DNA of 64,000 nucleotides from Pedobacter mucosus (GTDB lineage Bacteria; Bacteroidota; Bacteroidia; Sphingobacteriales; Sphingobacteriaceae). The notes beneath the pieces were generated by a model. That model saw only the letters and a program-made list of their open reading frames with translations. It was not told the DNA's origin and searched no databases. How positions within the stretch are numbered: position 1 is the first letter of the stretch; each line of letters opens with the position of its first letter. Of the stretch, positions 33,351-40,254 are shown piece after piece. The stretch lies in the NCBI RefSeq assembly GCF_022200785.1, contig NZ_CP087585.1, positions 4,464,001 to 4,528,000 on the forward strand, in the 5' to 3' direction. The position numbers were made by a program, and so were the translations under genes.

Positions 33351-34208
33351 TTGGCCAAATTGGAAATATTTACAACCAAATCAGCACTTAGCGGATACCT
33401 TACTTCTTTTAAAAACGAAGGGAAAAAAATAGCTATTGTGCCCACTATGGGCGCTCTGCATAACGGCCATATTTCATTAATTAAATTAGCTCAAGAATAT
33501 GCAGACCTCATTATCTGTAGTATTTTTGTAAACCCAACTCAATTTACCGATCCAAAAGATCTGGAAAAATATCCCCGACCAATTGAGCATGATTTAGCTA
33601 TGTTGCAAGCCTCAGGTTGTAACGGTGTTTTTATGCCGGAAATTGATGAAATGTATCCGAAAAATGAGGATAAAAAATGGCATATTGATTTAGGGAATGC
33701 AGAGTTTTTATTAGAAGGTGCGTTTAGAAAGGGTCATTATCAGGGTGTAACTCAAATTGTAAAAAAACTTTTTGATGCTGTAAAGCCAGATGTTGCTATG
33801 TTTGGCCAGAAGGATTTTCAGCAAGTGCTGATGATTAAAAACATGGTTGCTCATTTTAAACTTCCAATATCAATCATTACTTGTCCGATTATTCGCGAAG
33901 AAGATGGCCTTGCCATGAGTAGTCGTAATATTCATTTATCTGCTACTGATCGTGAAAATTCTTTAGTGCTATCAAAATCTTTGCAATATGTGATTGATAA
34001 TTTTGACAACTTTTCTTTAGAGGAGCTTGAAAACAAAGCCAAATCATATTACCTAAACATTGATGGCGTTGAGCTTGATTATTTTACAATAGCCAATGGT
34101 GATACTTTAGAGGCAGCAAAATCAAAGGATGAAAATAATTTAGTTGCCTTAGTTGCTGCAAAAGTTGGTTCAACAAGATTGATCGATAATATGATTATAA
34201 GGCAATAG
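33351..34208 (+). CDS. panC: Pantoate-beta-alanine ligase
   Basis: PanC joins pantoate and beta-alanine with ATP to make pantothenate. The 285-residue protein has the HIGH-like MGALHNGHISLI motif near residue 29, FVNPTQF, KGHYQGVTQIVKKLFD, MFGQKDFQQ and the KMSKS-equivalent MSSRN near residue 187. The frame opens at a TTG (33351); no ATG lies before the HIGH region, so a non-ATG start is real. The last codons and stop (ATAAGGCAATAG) begin a tandem repeat. panD follows after the repeat tract, on the same strand. Confidence 0.95.
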   Translation: MAKLEIFTTKSALSGYLTSFKNEGKKIAIVPTMGALHNGHISLIKLAQEYADLIICSIFVNPTQFTDPKDLEKYPRPIEHDLAMLQASGCNGVFMPEIDEMYPKNEDKKWHIDLGNAEFLLEGAFRKGHYQGVTQIVKKLFDAVKPDVAMFGQKDFQQVLMIKNMVAHFKLPISIITCPIIREEDGLAMSSRNIHLSATDRENSLVLSKSLQYVIDNFDNFSLEELENKAKSYYLNIDGVELDYFTIANGDTLEAAKSKDENNLVALVAAKVGSTRLIDNMIIRQ

Positions 34209-34437
34209 ACTTTAGGAAATGGGAAATTGACTGGGCAACTTGCAAAGCGCAACTTTTATAAGGCAATAGACTTTAGGAAATGGGTAATTGACTGGGCAGG
34301 TAGCAAAGCGCAAACTTTTATGAGGAAACAGATCTTGGGAAATAGTAAATTGACTGGGGCATGTAGCAAAGCGTAAAGCATTTAAAGGCAATAGATTTTC
34401 GGAAATTGAATGGGTAGCTAACAAAGCGCAATTAATC
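34197..34437. repeat. Decaying tandem repeat of about 60 bp derived from the end of panC
   Basis: Four imperfect units of 60-63 bases start at about 34199, 34259, 34322 and 34385. Each carries AAGGCAATAGACTTTAGGAA, then ATTGACTGGG and GCAAAGCGCAA or close forms. The first unit includes the last five codons of panC and its stop (GGCAATAG); the later units drift. Together they fill most of the 411-base gap before panD. Confidence 0.8.
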
Positions 34438-34439
34438 CC

Positions 34440-34600
34440 TTTATTATTTTATTTGCAACATAATACATGGTATGAGTATAATCTATTACCTATTCTCTAT
34501 TTCCTAATTTCCCTTCTTCAATTCTCCATTTCCCTTCTCTCTTACCAGGTTTCCATCATCCATTTTCAATATTTTATTTTCAATTCCTTAAACTCCAAAC
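34440..34600. other. Pyrimidine-rich low-complexity stretch before panD
   Basis: A run of T/C-rich words such as TTCTCTATTTCC, TTCCCTTCTTCAATTCTCC and TTCCCTTCTC makes up much of this segment. I see no coding frame. It may be a degenerate continuation of the tandem array or an older repeat. Confidence 0.4.
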
Positions 34601-34607
34601 TGATTAT

Positions 34608-34615
34608 TAACTTTG
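34608..34615 (+). promoter_or_regulatory. Predicted -7 box of panD (TAACTTTG)
   Basis: A TAnnTTTG match lying four bases before the panD ATG. A transcript started here would have almost no leader. The same spacing appears at purD. Confidence 0.5.
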
Positions 34616-34619
34616 CACA

Positions 34620-34970
34620 ATGGTTATCACAATATTAAAGTCGAAAATACACCGTGTTAAAGTAACACAAGCCGAATTAAATTATGTAGGCAGTATAACG
34701 ATTGATGAAGATTTAATGGATGCAGCCAATATTATCGCTAATGAAAAGGTGCAGATTGTAAATAATAATAACGGTGCTCGTTTCGAAACCTACACCATAA
34801 AAGGCGAACGTGGTACAGGTACCATTTGTTTAAATGGAGCAACTGCCCGCCTTGCCCAGCTTGGAGATATTTTGATTATCATGTCTTATGGTTCTCTCCC
34901 AATTGAAGATGCAAAACAATACAATCCGATACTTGTATTTCCAGATGATCATAACCACTTGTTAAAATAA
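34620..34970 (+). CDS. panD: Aspartate 1-decarboxylase
   Basis: PanD decarboxylates aspartate to beta-alanine, which PanC uses. The 116-residue proenzyme must cleave itself between Gly24 and Ser25 (YVGSITID), which generates the pyruvoyl cofactor from Ser25. [17 protein letters not shown] is present further on. It is separated from panC by 411 bases of repeat but probably has its own promoter. It starts at the ATG at 34620. Confidence 0.96.
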   Translation: MVITILKSKIHRVKVTQAELNYVGSITIDEDLMDAANIIANEKVQIVNNNNGARFETYTIKGERGTGTICLNGATARLAQLGDILIIMSYGSLPIEDAKQYNPILVFPDDHNHLLK

Positions 34971-34974
34971 AATT

Positions 34975-35958
34975 GTGAAATTCGACCTAAAAACAGCGTT
35001 AAAATTTATTATCCTGTTTTTAATAGGAATAGGGGTTTTATATTTAGCGTTTAAGGGTCAGGATTTACGAAAAATAGGTCAGGAAATTAAAACAGCCTAC
35101 TATTTTTGGGTCTCCGTTTCTGCATTGTCGGCCTGGTTGGCTCATGTTATAAGGGCATTGCGATGGCAATTACTCTACGAACCTATTAAGTATAGGGTAA
35201 ATTTTTGGAACGTTTATCACGCCGTAATTATTGGTTATCTTGCCAATTTAGCCTTACCGCGATTTGGCGAAATAGGCCGCTGCTCGGTGATACATAAAAC
35301 GGAAAAAGTGCCGATGTTTGCTTCTATTGGAACCGTTATTACTGAACGTCTTTTCGATGTTTTGGTTCTTTTTCTTTCCGGATTATTTATCTTGATTTTT
35401 CAATATGATATCGTTTTTAACTTTTTACACGATACCATTTATATTGGATTTGTAAATAAAATCCAGACTTTAAGTTATGTTTGGCTTACAGTTATTGTGC
35501 TAATCCTTTTATTGCTAATCGGTTTCTTAACTTATTTGCTGAAACAAAAAGTGGGAAGAAAGCTATTAAAAATATTTGTAAGTCTTCGTCAAGGGTTTGG
35601 TTCTTATCGTAAACTAAAACAAAAGTGGCTGTTCCTAATTTATACTTTCGGCATCTGGTTCTTGTATTTCTGCTCCATGTATTTTGCGTTTTCGTCCATT
35701 CAAGCTACTTCAGGTTTACAGTTTAATGCAGCATTTACGGCAATTGTATTTTCGGGTTTCGCTATGGCCGCCCCAGTTCAGGGCGGAATAGGTGTTTTTC
35801 ATTGGGCGGTTGCTCAATCGTTAGTTTTATATGCCGTTTCTTTTAAAGATGGGCTGGCCTATGCAACGATCATTCACTCCTCGCAGGTGTTATTAATCTT
35901 GGTATTGGGAAGTTTAAGCCTGCTTTTTGTTTTTTTAAAGAAGGAACCAAACAAGTAA
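34975..35958 (+). CDS. YbhN/LPG-synthase-TM family membrane protein (flippase-like)
   Basis: A 327-residue integral membrane protein with about eight hydrophobic segments. It carries the family core HVIRALRWQLLYEPI, NLALPRFGEIGRCSVI, ITERLFDVL and AMAAPVQGGIGVFHWAVAQ. This superfamily (UPF0104, the membrane part of lysylphosphatidylglycerol synthases) moves or modifies lipids, but this member has no catalytic domain, so the substrate is unknown. It begins at GTG (34975), five bases after panD, so it is cotranscribed with panD. Confidence 0.85.
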   Translation: MKFDLKTALKFIILFLIGIGVLYLAFKGQDLRKIGQEIKTAYYFWVSVSALSAWLAHVIRALRWQLLYEPIKYRVNFWNVYHAVIIGYLANLALPRFGEIGRCSVIHKTEKVPMFASIGTVITERLFDVLVLFLSGLFILIFQYDIVFNFLHDTIYIGFVNKIQTLSYVWLTVIVLILLLLIGFLTYLLKQKVGRKLLKIFVSLRQGFGSYRKLKQKWLFLIYTFGIWFLYFCSMYFAFSSIQATSGLQFNAAFTAIVFSGFAMAAPVQGGIGVFHWAVAQSLVLYAVSFKDGLAYATIIHSSQVLLILVLGSLSLLFVFLKKEPNK

Positions 35959-35974
35959 AGTATAATAAGTATGT

Positions 35975-36048
35975 GGGCGTTTTAACACGCTGTACGCTGT
36001 ATCTTTTGGCAGAAAAAGCCAAAAGGATGCCGCTTCCATCGTTAACGC
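35975..36048. repeat. Dispersed repeat with CGCTGTACGCTGTAT-hairpin core
   Basis: The stretch GGGCGTTTTAACACGCTGTA, then CGCTGTATC, then a hairpin TTTTGGC..GCCAAAA, then GATGCCGCTTCCATCGTTAA. This dispersed element is common in Bacteroidota. The rest of the 335-base gap up to 36293 is A/T-rich with a -7 box. Confidence 0.55.
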
Positions 36049-36260
36049 AAAGGCATATTAGTCATAAATTTAAAAGCTAAATCAAAGGGTAAAACTAATA
36101 GTTGTGATTATTCACGAGGATAATTACTTAAATATTTCTCAATAAATTACTCCTCTAAAAACCTAATATATTTTTAATATAAAGGAAATGTAGTTTTTTT
36201 TCTGATATATTTTATTAAAGTATTTACTATGCTACCATAGTAAATTCGGATCAAAAATAC

Positions 36261-36268
36261 TACATTTG
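36261..36268 (+). promoter_or_regulatory. Predicted -7 box TACATTTG of the acyl-CoA dehydrogenase gene
   Basis: A full TAnnTTTG match, 25 bases before the start. No TTTG stands at the expected -33 position, so a weak or activator-dependent promoter is possible. Confidence 0.4.
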
Positions 36269-36293
36269 ATAAATACCATATATAAAAATTGTT

Positions 36294-37433
36294 ATGCATT
36301 TTGAACTAAGTGAAGAGCAAATGATGATTCAGCAGGCTGCTCGTGATTTCGCACAGCAGGAATTAAAACCTGGTGTAATCGAAAGAGATGAACATCAAAA
36401 ATTTCCTGCTGAACAGGTTAAAAAATTAGGGGAACTTGGTTTTTTAGGTATGATGGTTAACGAAAAATATAACGGAAGCGGATTGGATGCAATTTCCTAC
36501 GTCTTAGTAATGGAAGAGCTTTCTAAAATTGACGCATCTGCTTCGGTCGTGGTTTCTGTTAACAATTCTTTAGTTTGTTATGGCTTAGAGAAGTATGGAA
36601 ATGAAGCACAAAAAGAAAAATATTTAAAACCACTTGCTGCTGGTGAAAAGATCGGTGCTTTTTGTTTATCTGAACCCGAAGCTGGGTCTGACGCTACTTC
36701 GCAACGGACAACTGCCGAAGATAAAGGTGATTACTACCTGTTAAATGGTACGAAGAACTGGATTACCAACGGTAGTTCAGCTTCAATATACCTGGTTATT
36801 GCACAAACTCATCCAGAGCTCAAACATAAAGGAATCAATGCTTTTATTGTAGAAAGAGGTGCCGAAGGGTTTACCATTGGTCCGAAGGAAAATAAAATGG
36901 GTATTCGTGGATCTGATACGCACTCGTTAATGTTTAATGATGTGAAAGTGCCCAAAGAAAATAGAATTGGTGAAGATGGTTTTGGGTTTAAGTTCGCTAT
37001 GAAAACATTAGAAGGTGGTAGAATTGGGATCGCTGCACAGGCTTTAGGCATTGCTCAGGGTGCTTTCGAATTGGCTACTAATTACGCTAAAGAACGTAAA
37101 TCTTTTGGAAAACCTATTGTAGAACATCAAGCCATTGCTTTCAAATTAGCTGACATGGCTACACAAATTGAAGCCGCCCGTTTATTGGTTTATAAAGCCG
37201 CTTGGTTAAAAGATCAGGGTTTGCCTTATACACAGGCAGGGTCGATGGCTAAACTTTTCGCTTCAAAAGTGGCAATGGATGTTACCATTGAAGCTGTGCA
37301 AGTACATGGCGGCTACGGTTTTGTTAAAGAATACCATGTGGAGCGTTTAATGCGGGATGCGAAAATTACTCAGATTTATGAGGGTACATCAGAAATTCAG
37401 AAAATGGTAATTGCGAGGGAAATTATAAGGTAG
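36294..37433 (+). CDS. Acyl-CoA dehydrogenase
   Basis: A 379-residue flavoenzyme of the short-chain acyl-CoA dehydrogenase kind, which removes hydrogen at the alpha-beta bond of acyl-CoA. Signature 1 is AFCLSEPEAGSDA near residue 124, the FAD/substrate loop is ILIVERGAEGF-like, and the C-terminal signature QVHGGYGFVKEYHVER lies near residue 339. The catalytic Glu is in IYEGTSEIQK (Glu near residue 365). It lies downstream of a repeat and ends at an inverted repeat. A substrate such as butyryl- or isobutyryl-CoA fits but cannot be picked out. Confidence 0.92.
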   Translation: MHFELSEEQMMIQQAARDFAQQELKPGVIERDEHQKFPAEQVKKLGELGFLGMMVNEKYNGSGLDAISYVLVMEELSKIDASASVVVSVNNSLVCYGLEKYGNEAQKEKYLKPLAAGEKIGAFCLSEPEAGSDATSQRTTAEDKGDYYLLNGTKNWITNGSSASIYLVIAQTHPELKHKGINAFIVERGAEGFTIGPKENKMGIRGSDTHSLMFNDVKVPKENRIGEDGFGFKFAMKTLEGGRIGIAAQALGIAQGAFELATNYAKERKSFGKPIVEHQAIAFKLADMATQIEAARLLVYKAAWLKDQGLPYTQAGSMAKLFASKVAMDVTIEAVQVHGGYGFVKEYHVERLMRDAKITQIYEGTSEIQKMVIAREIIR

Positions 37434-37435
37434 TC

Positions 37436-37495
37436 TTAAGTCAAGAGTCTTTAATCAAGCGTACATTTTCTGTAGACTAAAGACTTTTGACTTAA
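37436..37495. terminator. Inverted repeat between convergent acyl-CoA dehydrogenase and holin-like genes
   Basis: TTAAGTCAAGAGTCTTTA and TAAAGACTTTTGACTTAA pair over 18 positions with one mismatch around a 24-base loop. Its place between convergent genes suits a terminator, though the sequence also resembles the AGTCTTAAGTC-type repeats common in these genomes. Confidence 0.55.
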
Positions 37496-37505
37496 AACTT
37501 TTAAT

Positions 37506-37850
37506 TTACTCCTTTTCGCCAGCAACTGCACTAAATATCGCTTTAATTAAAGCAAATACGATGGCTAAAAATGCTGCTGCAAAAAAGCCAGTTGTGTTAA
37601 AAGAAGTCATCATGTTATCTACCAATAAGATCATTAGCACCGTAATGATAAACGAAACTAATCCTAAGGTTAAAAAATTTACAGGGAAAGTTAATAGCCT
37701 TAAAATAAATCCAATAGTTGAGTTTGCTAATGCAACTAACACAGCTGCAATAATTGCACTTCCATAACCATCAACGGTTACACCTGGAACTAATTTGGCG
37801 CCGATAAAAAAGGCCAAGCCCATCAAAAGGATTTCGATAATAAATCTCAT
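37506..37850 (-). CDS. Phage holin family-like membrane protein (four transmembrane segments)
   Basis: A 114-residue protein with four hydrophobic segments (residues about 4-20, 30-48, 55-78 and 85-107). It resembles the Bacteroidota-wide 'phage holin family' (PF04020-type) with the GFILRLLTFPVNFLTLGLVSF segment. No phage genes are near, so the label does not imply lysis. The protein may simply be a small membrane protein of unknown role. It is divergent from a lipoprotein gene 19 bases upstream. Confidence 0.75.
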   Translation of the reverse strand: MRFIIEILLMGLAFFIGAKLVPGVTVDGYGSAIIAAVLVALANSTIGFILRLLTFPVNFLTLGLVSFIITVLMILLVDNMMTSFNTTGFFAAAFLAIVFALIKAIFSAVAGEKE

Positions 37851-37869
37851 AATTGTTTATTTTTGTAGA

Positions 37870-38298
37870 ATGTATAAGCGTATTCGTAATTGTTTTTATG
37901 TTGCAATGGCAATATTTACACTTTCTTGCTCAAGTGAAAACAACAAACCAGAAATAAAGTTTTCTCAGGATAGTTCATCAATTATAATTAAAAATATTGA
38001 TGAGGTGAGCTTATTAAAAGTTAAAAATGCTTATCAGGCTAATGCTGATTCTGTTGGTTTGGTAACTGTTTTAATTTCTCCAGGTGAGTTAGATAGTTTG
38101 CAGGATGAAATTGAAGTTCCCGGAAAGCTTTCTTTCTTGGGCGATTCCTTAATTTTTAATCCACAAAATGCTTTTATAAAAGGTAAGCGCTATATAGTTG
38201 AAAGCTATATTGCAGTTAAATTTGCAGTTGCTGGAAAATTATTAACAGGAGGCACAAAACACAATTTACGGCCACAGCGACAATTACTTACGCGATAA
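37870..38298 (+). CDS. Small lipoprotein of unknown function
   Basis: A 142-residue protein, ATG at 37870, with a lipoprotein signal peptide (IFTLSC, Cys20). The mature protein is mixed alpha/beta with the segments IDEVSLLKVKNAYQ and LISPGELDSLQDEIEVPGK. No domain is recognised. The rimP promoter lies downstream, so it is probably its own transcript. Confidence 0.75.
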   Translation: MYKRIRNCFYVAMAIFTLSCSSENNKPEIKFSQDSSSIIIKNIDEVSLLKVKNAYQANADSVGLVTVLISPGELDSLQDEIEVPGKLSFLGDSLIFNPQNAFIKGKRYIVESYIAVKFAVAGKLLTGGTKHNLRPQRQLLTR

Positions 38299-38324
38299 AT
38301 ATTGTATAATAATTAGTGCAGGTA

Positions 38325-38355
38325 TTTGATTTTTTGTAAAAATTTAGTACATTTG
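38325..38355 (+). promoter_or_regulatory. Predicted promoter of the rimP-nusA-infB operon
   Basis: TTTG at 38325-38328 and TACATTTG at 38348-38355 with a 19-base spacer fit the Bacteroidota TTTG-N19-TAnnTTTG consensus well. The start site would be near 38360. The following leader carries the hairpin at 38377. Confidence 0.7.
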
Positions 38356-38376
38356 CATCGTAATCGAAGAAAAGAG

Positions 38377-38398
38377 AAGGGGACAATGTCCCCTTTTT
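38377..38398 (+). promoter_or_regulatory. Attenuator-like terminator hairpin in the rimP leader
   Basis: AAGGGGAC and GTCCCCTT pair around a three-base loop (AAT), followed by five T. It lies about 40 bases after the predicted start site and 20 before the rimP ATG. A terminator within the leader of the nusA operon suggests feedback on NusA or IF2 by premature termination. Confidence 0.65.
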
Positions 38399-38418
38399 CT
38401 ATGAAATCAGGTTAAAAT

Positions 38419-38883
38419 ATGCAGGTAGAAAAGAGAGTAAAAGAACTCGTTGAAGAGAAAATTGCAGATCGGCCAGAATTGTTTTTGGTTGAAGTGAGAA
38501 TGTTGCCAAATCATACTTTAATTATACATGTTGATGGCGACGAAGGCATAAGCATACAGGATTGTGTGGCAATAAGCAGGCATGTTGGTTTTCACTTAGA
38601 AGAAGAGAATACCATCGAGCAAGCTTATAATTTAGAAGTTTCTTCGCCAGGAGTTGGCGAGCCTTTAAAACTTGTTCGCCAATATGAAAAGAATATTGGT
38701 CGCACGATAAGTGTTAAATTTAAAGAAGGCTTAAAAAAAGAAGGGAAACTTTTAGAAATTACACTGGCAAACCTGATTATTGAAGAATCGGTTAAAGAAA
38801 AAGGAAAAAAGGCAACCACTATTCAAACCAGTGTTCCCTTTAATGAAATAGTAGAAACAACGGTATTAATAAGTTTTAAGTAA
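38419..38883 (+). CDS. rimP: Ribosome maturation factor RimP
   Basis: RimP assists late assembly of the 30S subunit. The 154-residue protein contains the N-terminal alpha/beta domain, with DGDEGISIQDCVAISR near residue 40 and YNLEVSSPGVGEPL near residue 74, and an Sm-like C-terminal domain. It is the first gene of the rimP-nusA-infB operon, with nusA 65 bases downstream. The length fits the family. Confidence 0.95.
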   Translation: MQVEKRVKELVEEKIADRPELFLVEVRMLPNHTLIIHVDGDEGISIQDCVAISRHVGFHLEEENTIEQAYNLEVSSPGVGEPLKLVRQYEKNIGRTISVKFKEGLKKEGKLLEITLANLIIEESVKEKGKKATTIQTSVPFNEIVETTVLISFK

Positions 38884-38948
38884 TACGATTAATAAGCAAA
38901 CACGAGATTATCTTGCAATCTTAATAATCTATTTAATCATGGTAAAAA

Positions 38949-40193
38949 ATGAGTGCTACAACAATTAATTTAATCGACTCTTTCCAAGAGTTTAAGGATT
39001 TCAAAAATATAGATCGCCCAACGGTGATTAGTGTGTTGGAAGAGGTTTTTCGTAGTATGTTGCGTAAAAAATACGGAACGGACGAGAACTGTGATGTTAT
39101 TGTGAATCCGGATAATGGGGATTTAGAGATCTGGAGAACAAGAAAAGTGATGGAAGATGGGTTTTCTGAAGATGATGATTTAGAAATTGAGCTTGCTGAA
39201 GTTGCTAAATTGGATAACACTTTAGAAGTTGGTGATGATTATATTGAACAAATTACTTTAGAAAGTTTCGGCCGTAGAGCAATTTTAGCTGCTCGCCAAA
39301 CCTTAGTTTCGAAAGTATTGGAACTAGAAAAAGACGAAATCTTTAAAAAATATAAAGATAGAGTTGGTGAAATTATTACGGGTGAGGTTTACCAGGTTTG
39401 GAAAAAAGAAACTTTGGTTTTAGATGATGAAGGTAACGAACTTTTATTGCCAAAAACAGATCAAATTCCTGCCGATTACTTTAAAAAAGGAGATTCTGTT
39501 AGAGCAGTAATTTCTAAAGTGGAAATGATTAATGCCAATCCAAAAATTATAATTTCTAGAACAGCACCAGAATTTTTACAACGTTTGTTCGAACAAGAGG
39601 TTCCAGAAATTTTTGATGGTTTAATTACCATTAAGAAGATTGTTCGTGAGCCAGGAGAACGTGCTAAAGTTGCTGTAGAATCATACGATGATCGTATTGA
39701 TCCGGTTGGAGCTTGTGTGGGTATGAAAGGATCTCGTATTCATGGTATCGTTCGCGAATTAAAAAATGAAAATATTGATGTGATTAATTTCACCACCAAT
39801 GTATCATTATATATTACCCGTGCTTTAAGCCCGGCAAAAATTACTTCGATTAAATTAGATGATGAAACGATGCATGCATCGGTTTATTTAAAACCAGATC
39901 AAGTTTCTTTAGCCATTGGCCGTGGCGGACATAATATAAAATTAGCGGGTAAATTAACCGGTTATGAAATTGATGTTTATCGCGAAGCAGGTGAAGAAAA
40001 TGATGAAGATGTGGATTTAGAAGAATTCTCAGATGAAATTGATAGTTGGATTATTGATGAATTAAAAGCAATTGGCTGTGATACAGCGAAGAGTGTTTTA
40101 GCATTAACGATCGAAGATTTAGTGAAACGTACTGACTTAGAAGAAGAAACCATTAAAGAAGTGGTTCAAATTTTGCAGTCAGAATTTGAATAA
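38949..40193 (+). CDS. nusA: Transcription elongation/termination factor NusA
   Basis: NusA binds RNA polymerase and nascent RNA, affecting pausing, termination and antitermination. The 414-residue protein has the N-terminal polymerase-binding domain (about 1-130), an S1 domain (about 135-205; VGEIITGEVYQVWKK), two KH domains (about 230-345; GACVGMKGSRIHGIVREL and SLAIGRGGHNIKLAGKL) and an acidic C-terminal part with a helical TDLEEETIKEV repeat. The acidic repeats are much shorter than the AR domains of E. coli NusA (495 residues). It lies between rimP and infB. Confidence 0.97.
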   Translation: MSATTINLIDSFQEFKDFKNIDRPTVISVLEEVFRSMLRKKYGTDENCDVIVNPDNGDLEIWRTRKVMEDGFSEDDDLEIELAEVAKLDNTLEVGDDYIEQITLESFGRRAILAARQTLVSKVLELEKDEIFKKYKDRVGEIITGEVYQVWKKETLVLDDEGNELLLPKTDQIPADYFKKGDSVRAVISKVEMINANPKIIISRTAPEFLQRLFEQEVPEIFDGLITIKKIVREPGERAKVAVESYDDRIDPVGACVGMKGSRIHGIVRELKNENIDVINFTTNVSLYITRALSPAKITSIKLDDETMHASVYLKPDQVSLAIGRGGHNIKLAGKLTGYEIDVYREAGEENDEDVDLEEFSDEIDSWIIDELKAIGCDTAKSVLALTIEDLVKRTDLEEETIKEVVQILQSEFE

Positions 40194-40254
40194 GTGGTGT
40201 AATTGGCAAATTAACACTACTTTTGTATTATTAAGAATAAATAACAGGAGATAA

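Noticed and set aside
34197..34437. CRISPR-like array
   Set aside because: The units are contiguous with no unique spacers and drift along the array; no cas genes are near. It is a tandem duplication.
34453..34638. 61-codon open frame before panD
   Set aside because: It lies in the pyrimidine-rich tract and overlaps the panD start in another frame, with no family signature.
37506..37850. Prophage holin
   Set aside because: No lysin, structural or integrase gene is within the window; the family name is used for a common Bacteroidota membrane protein.
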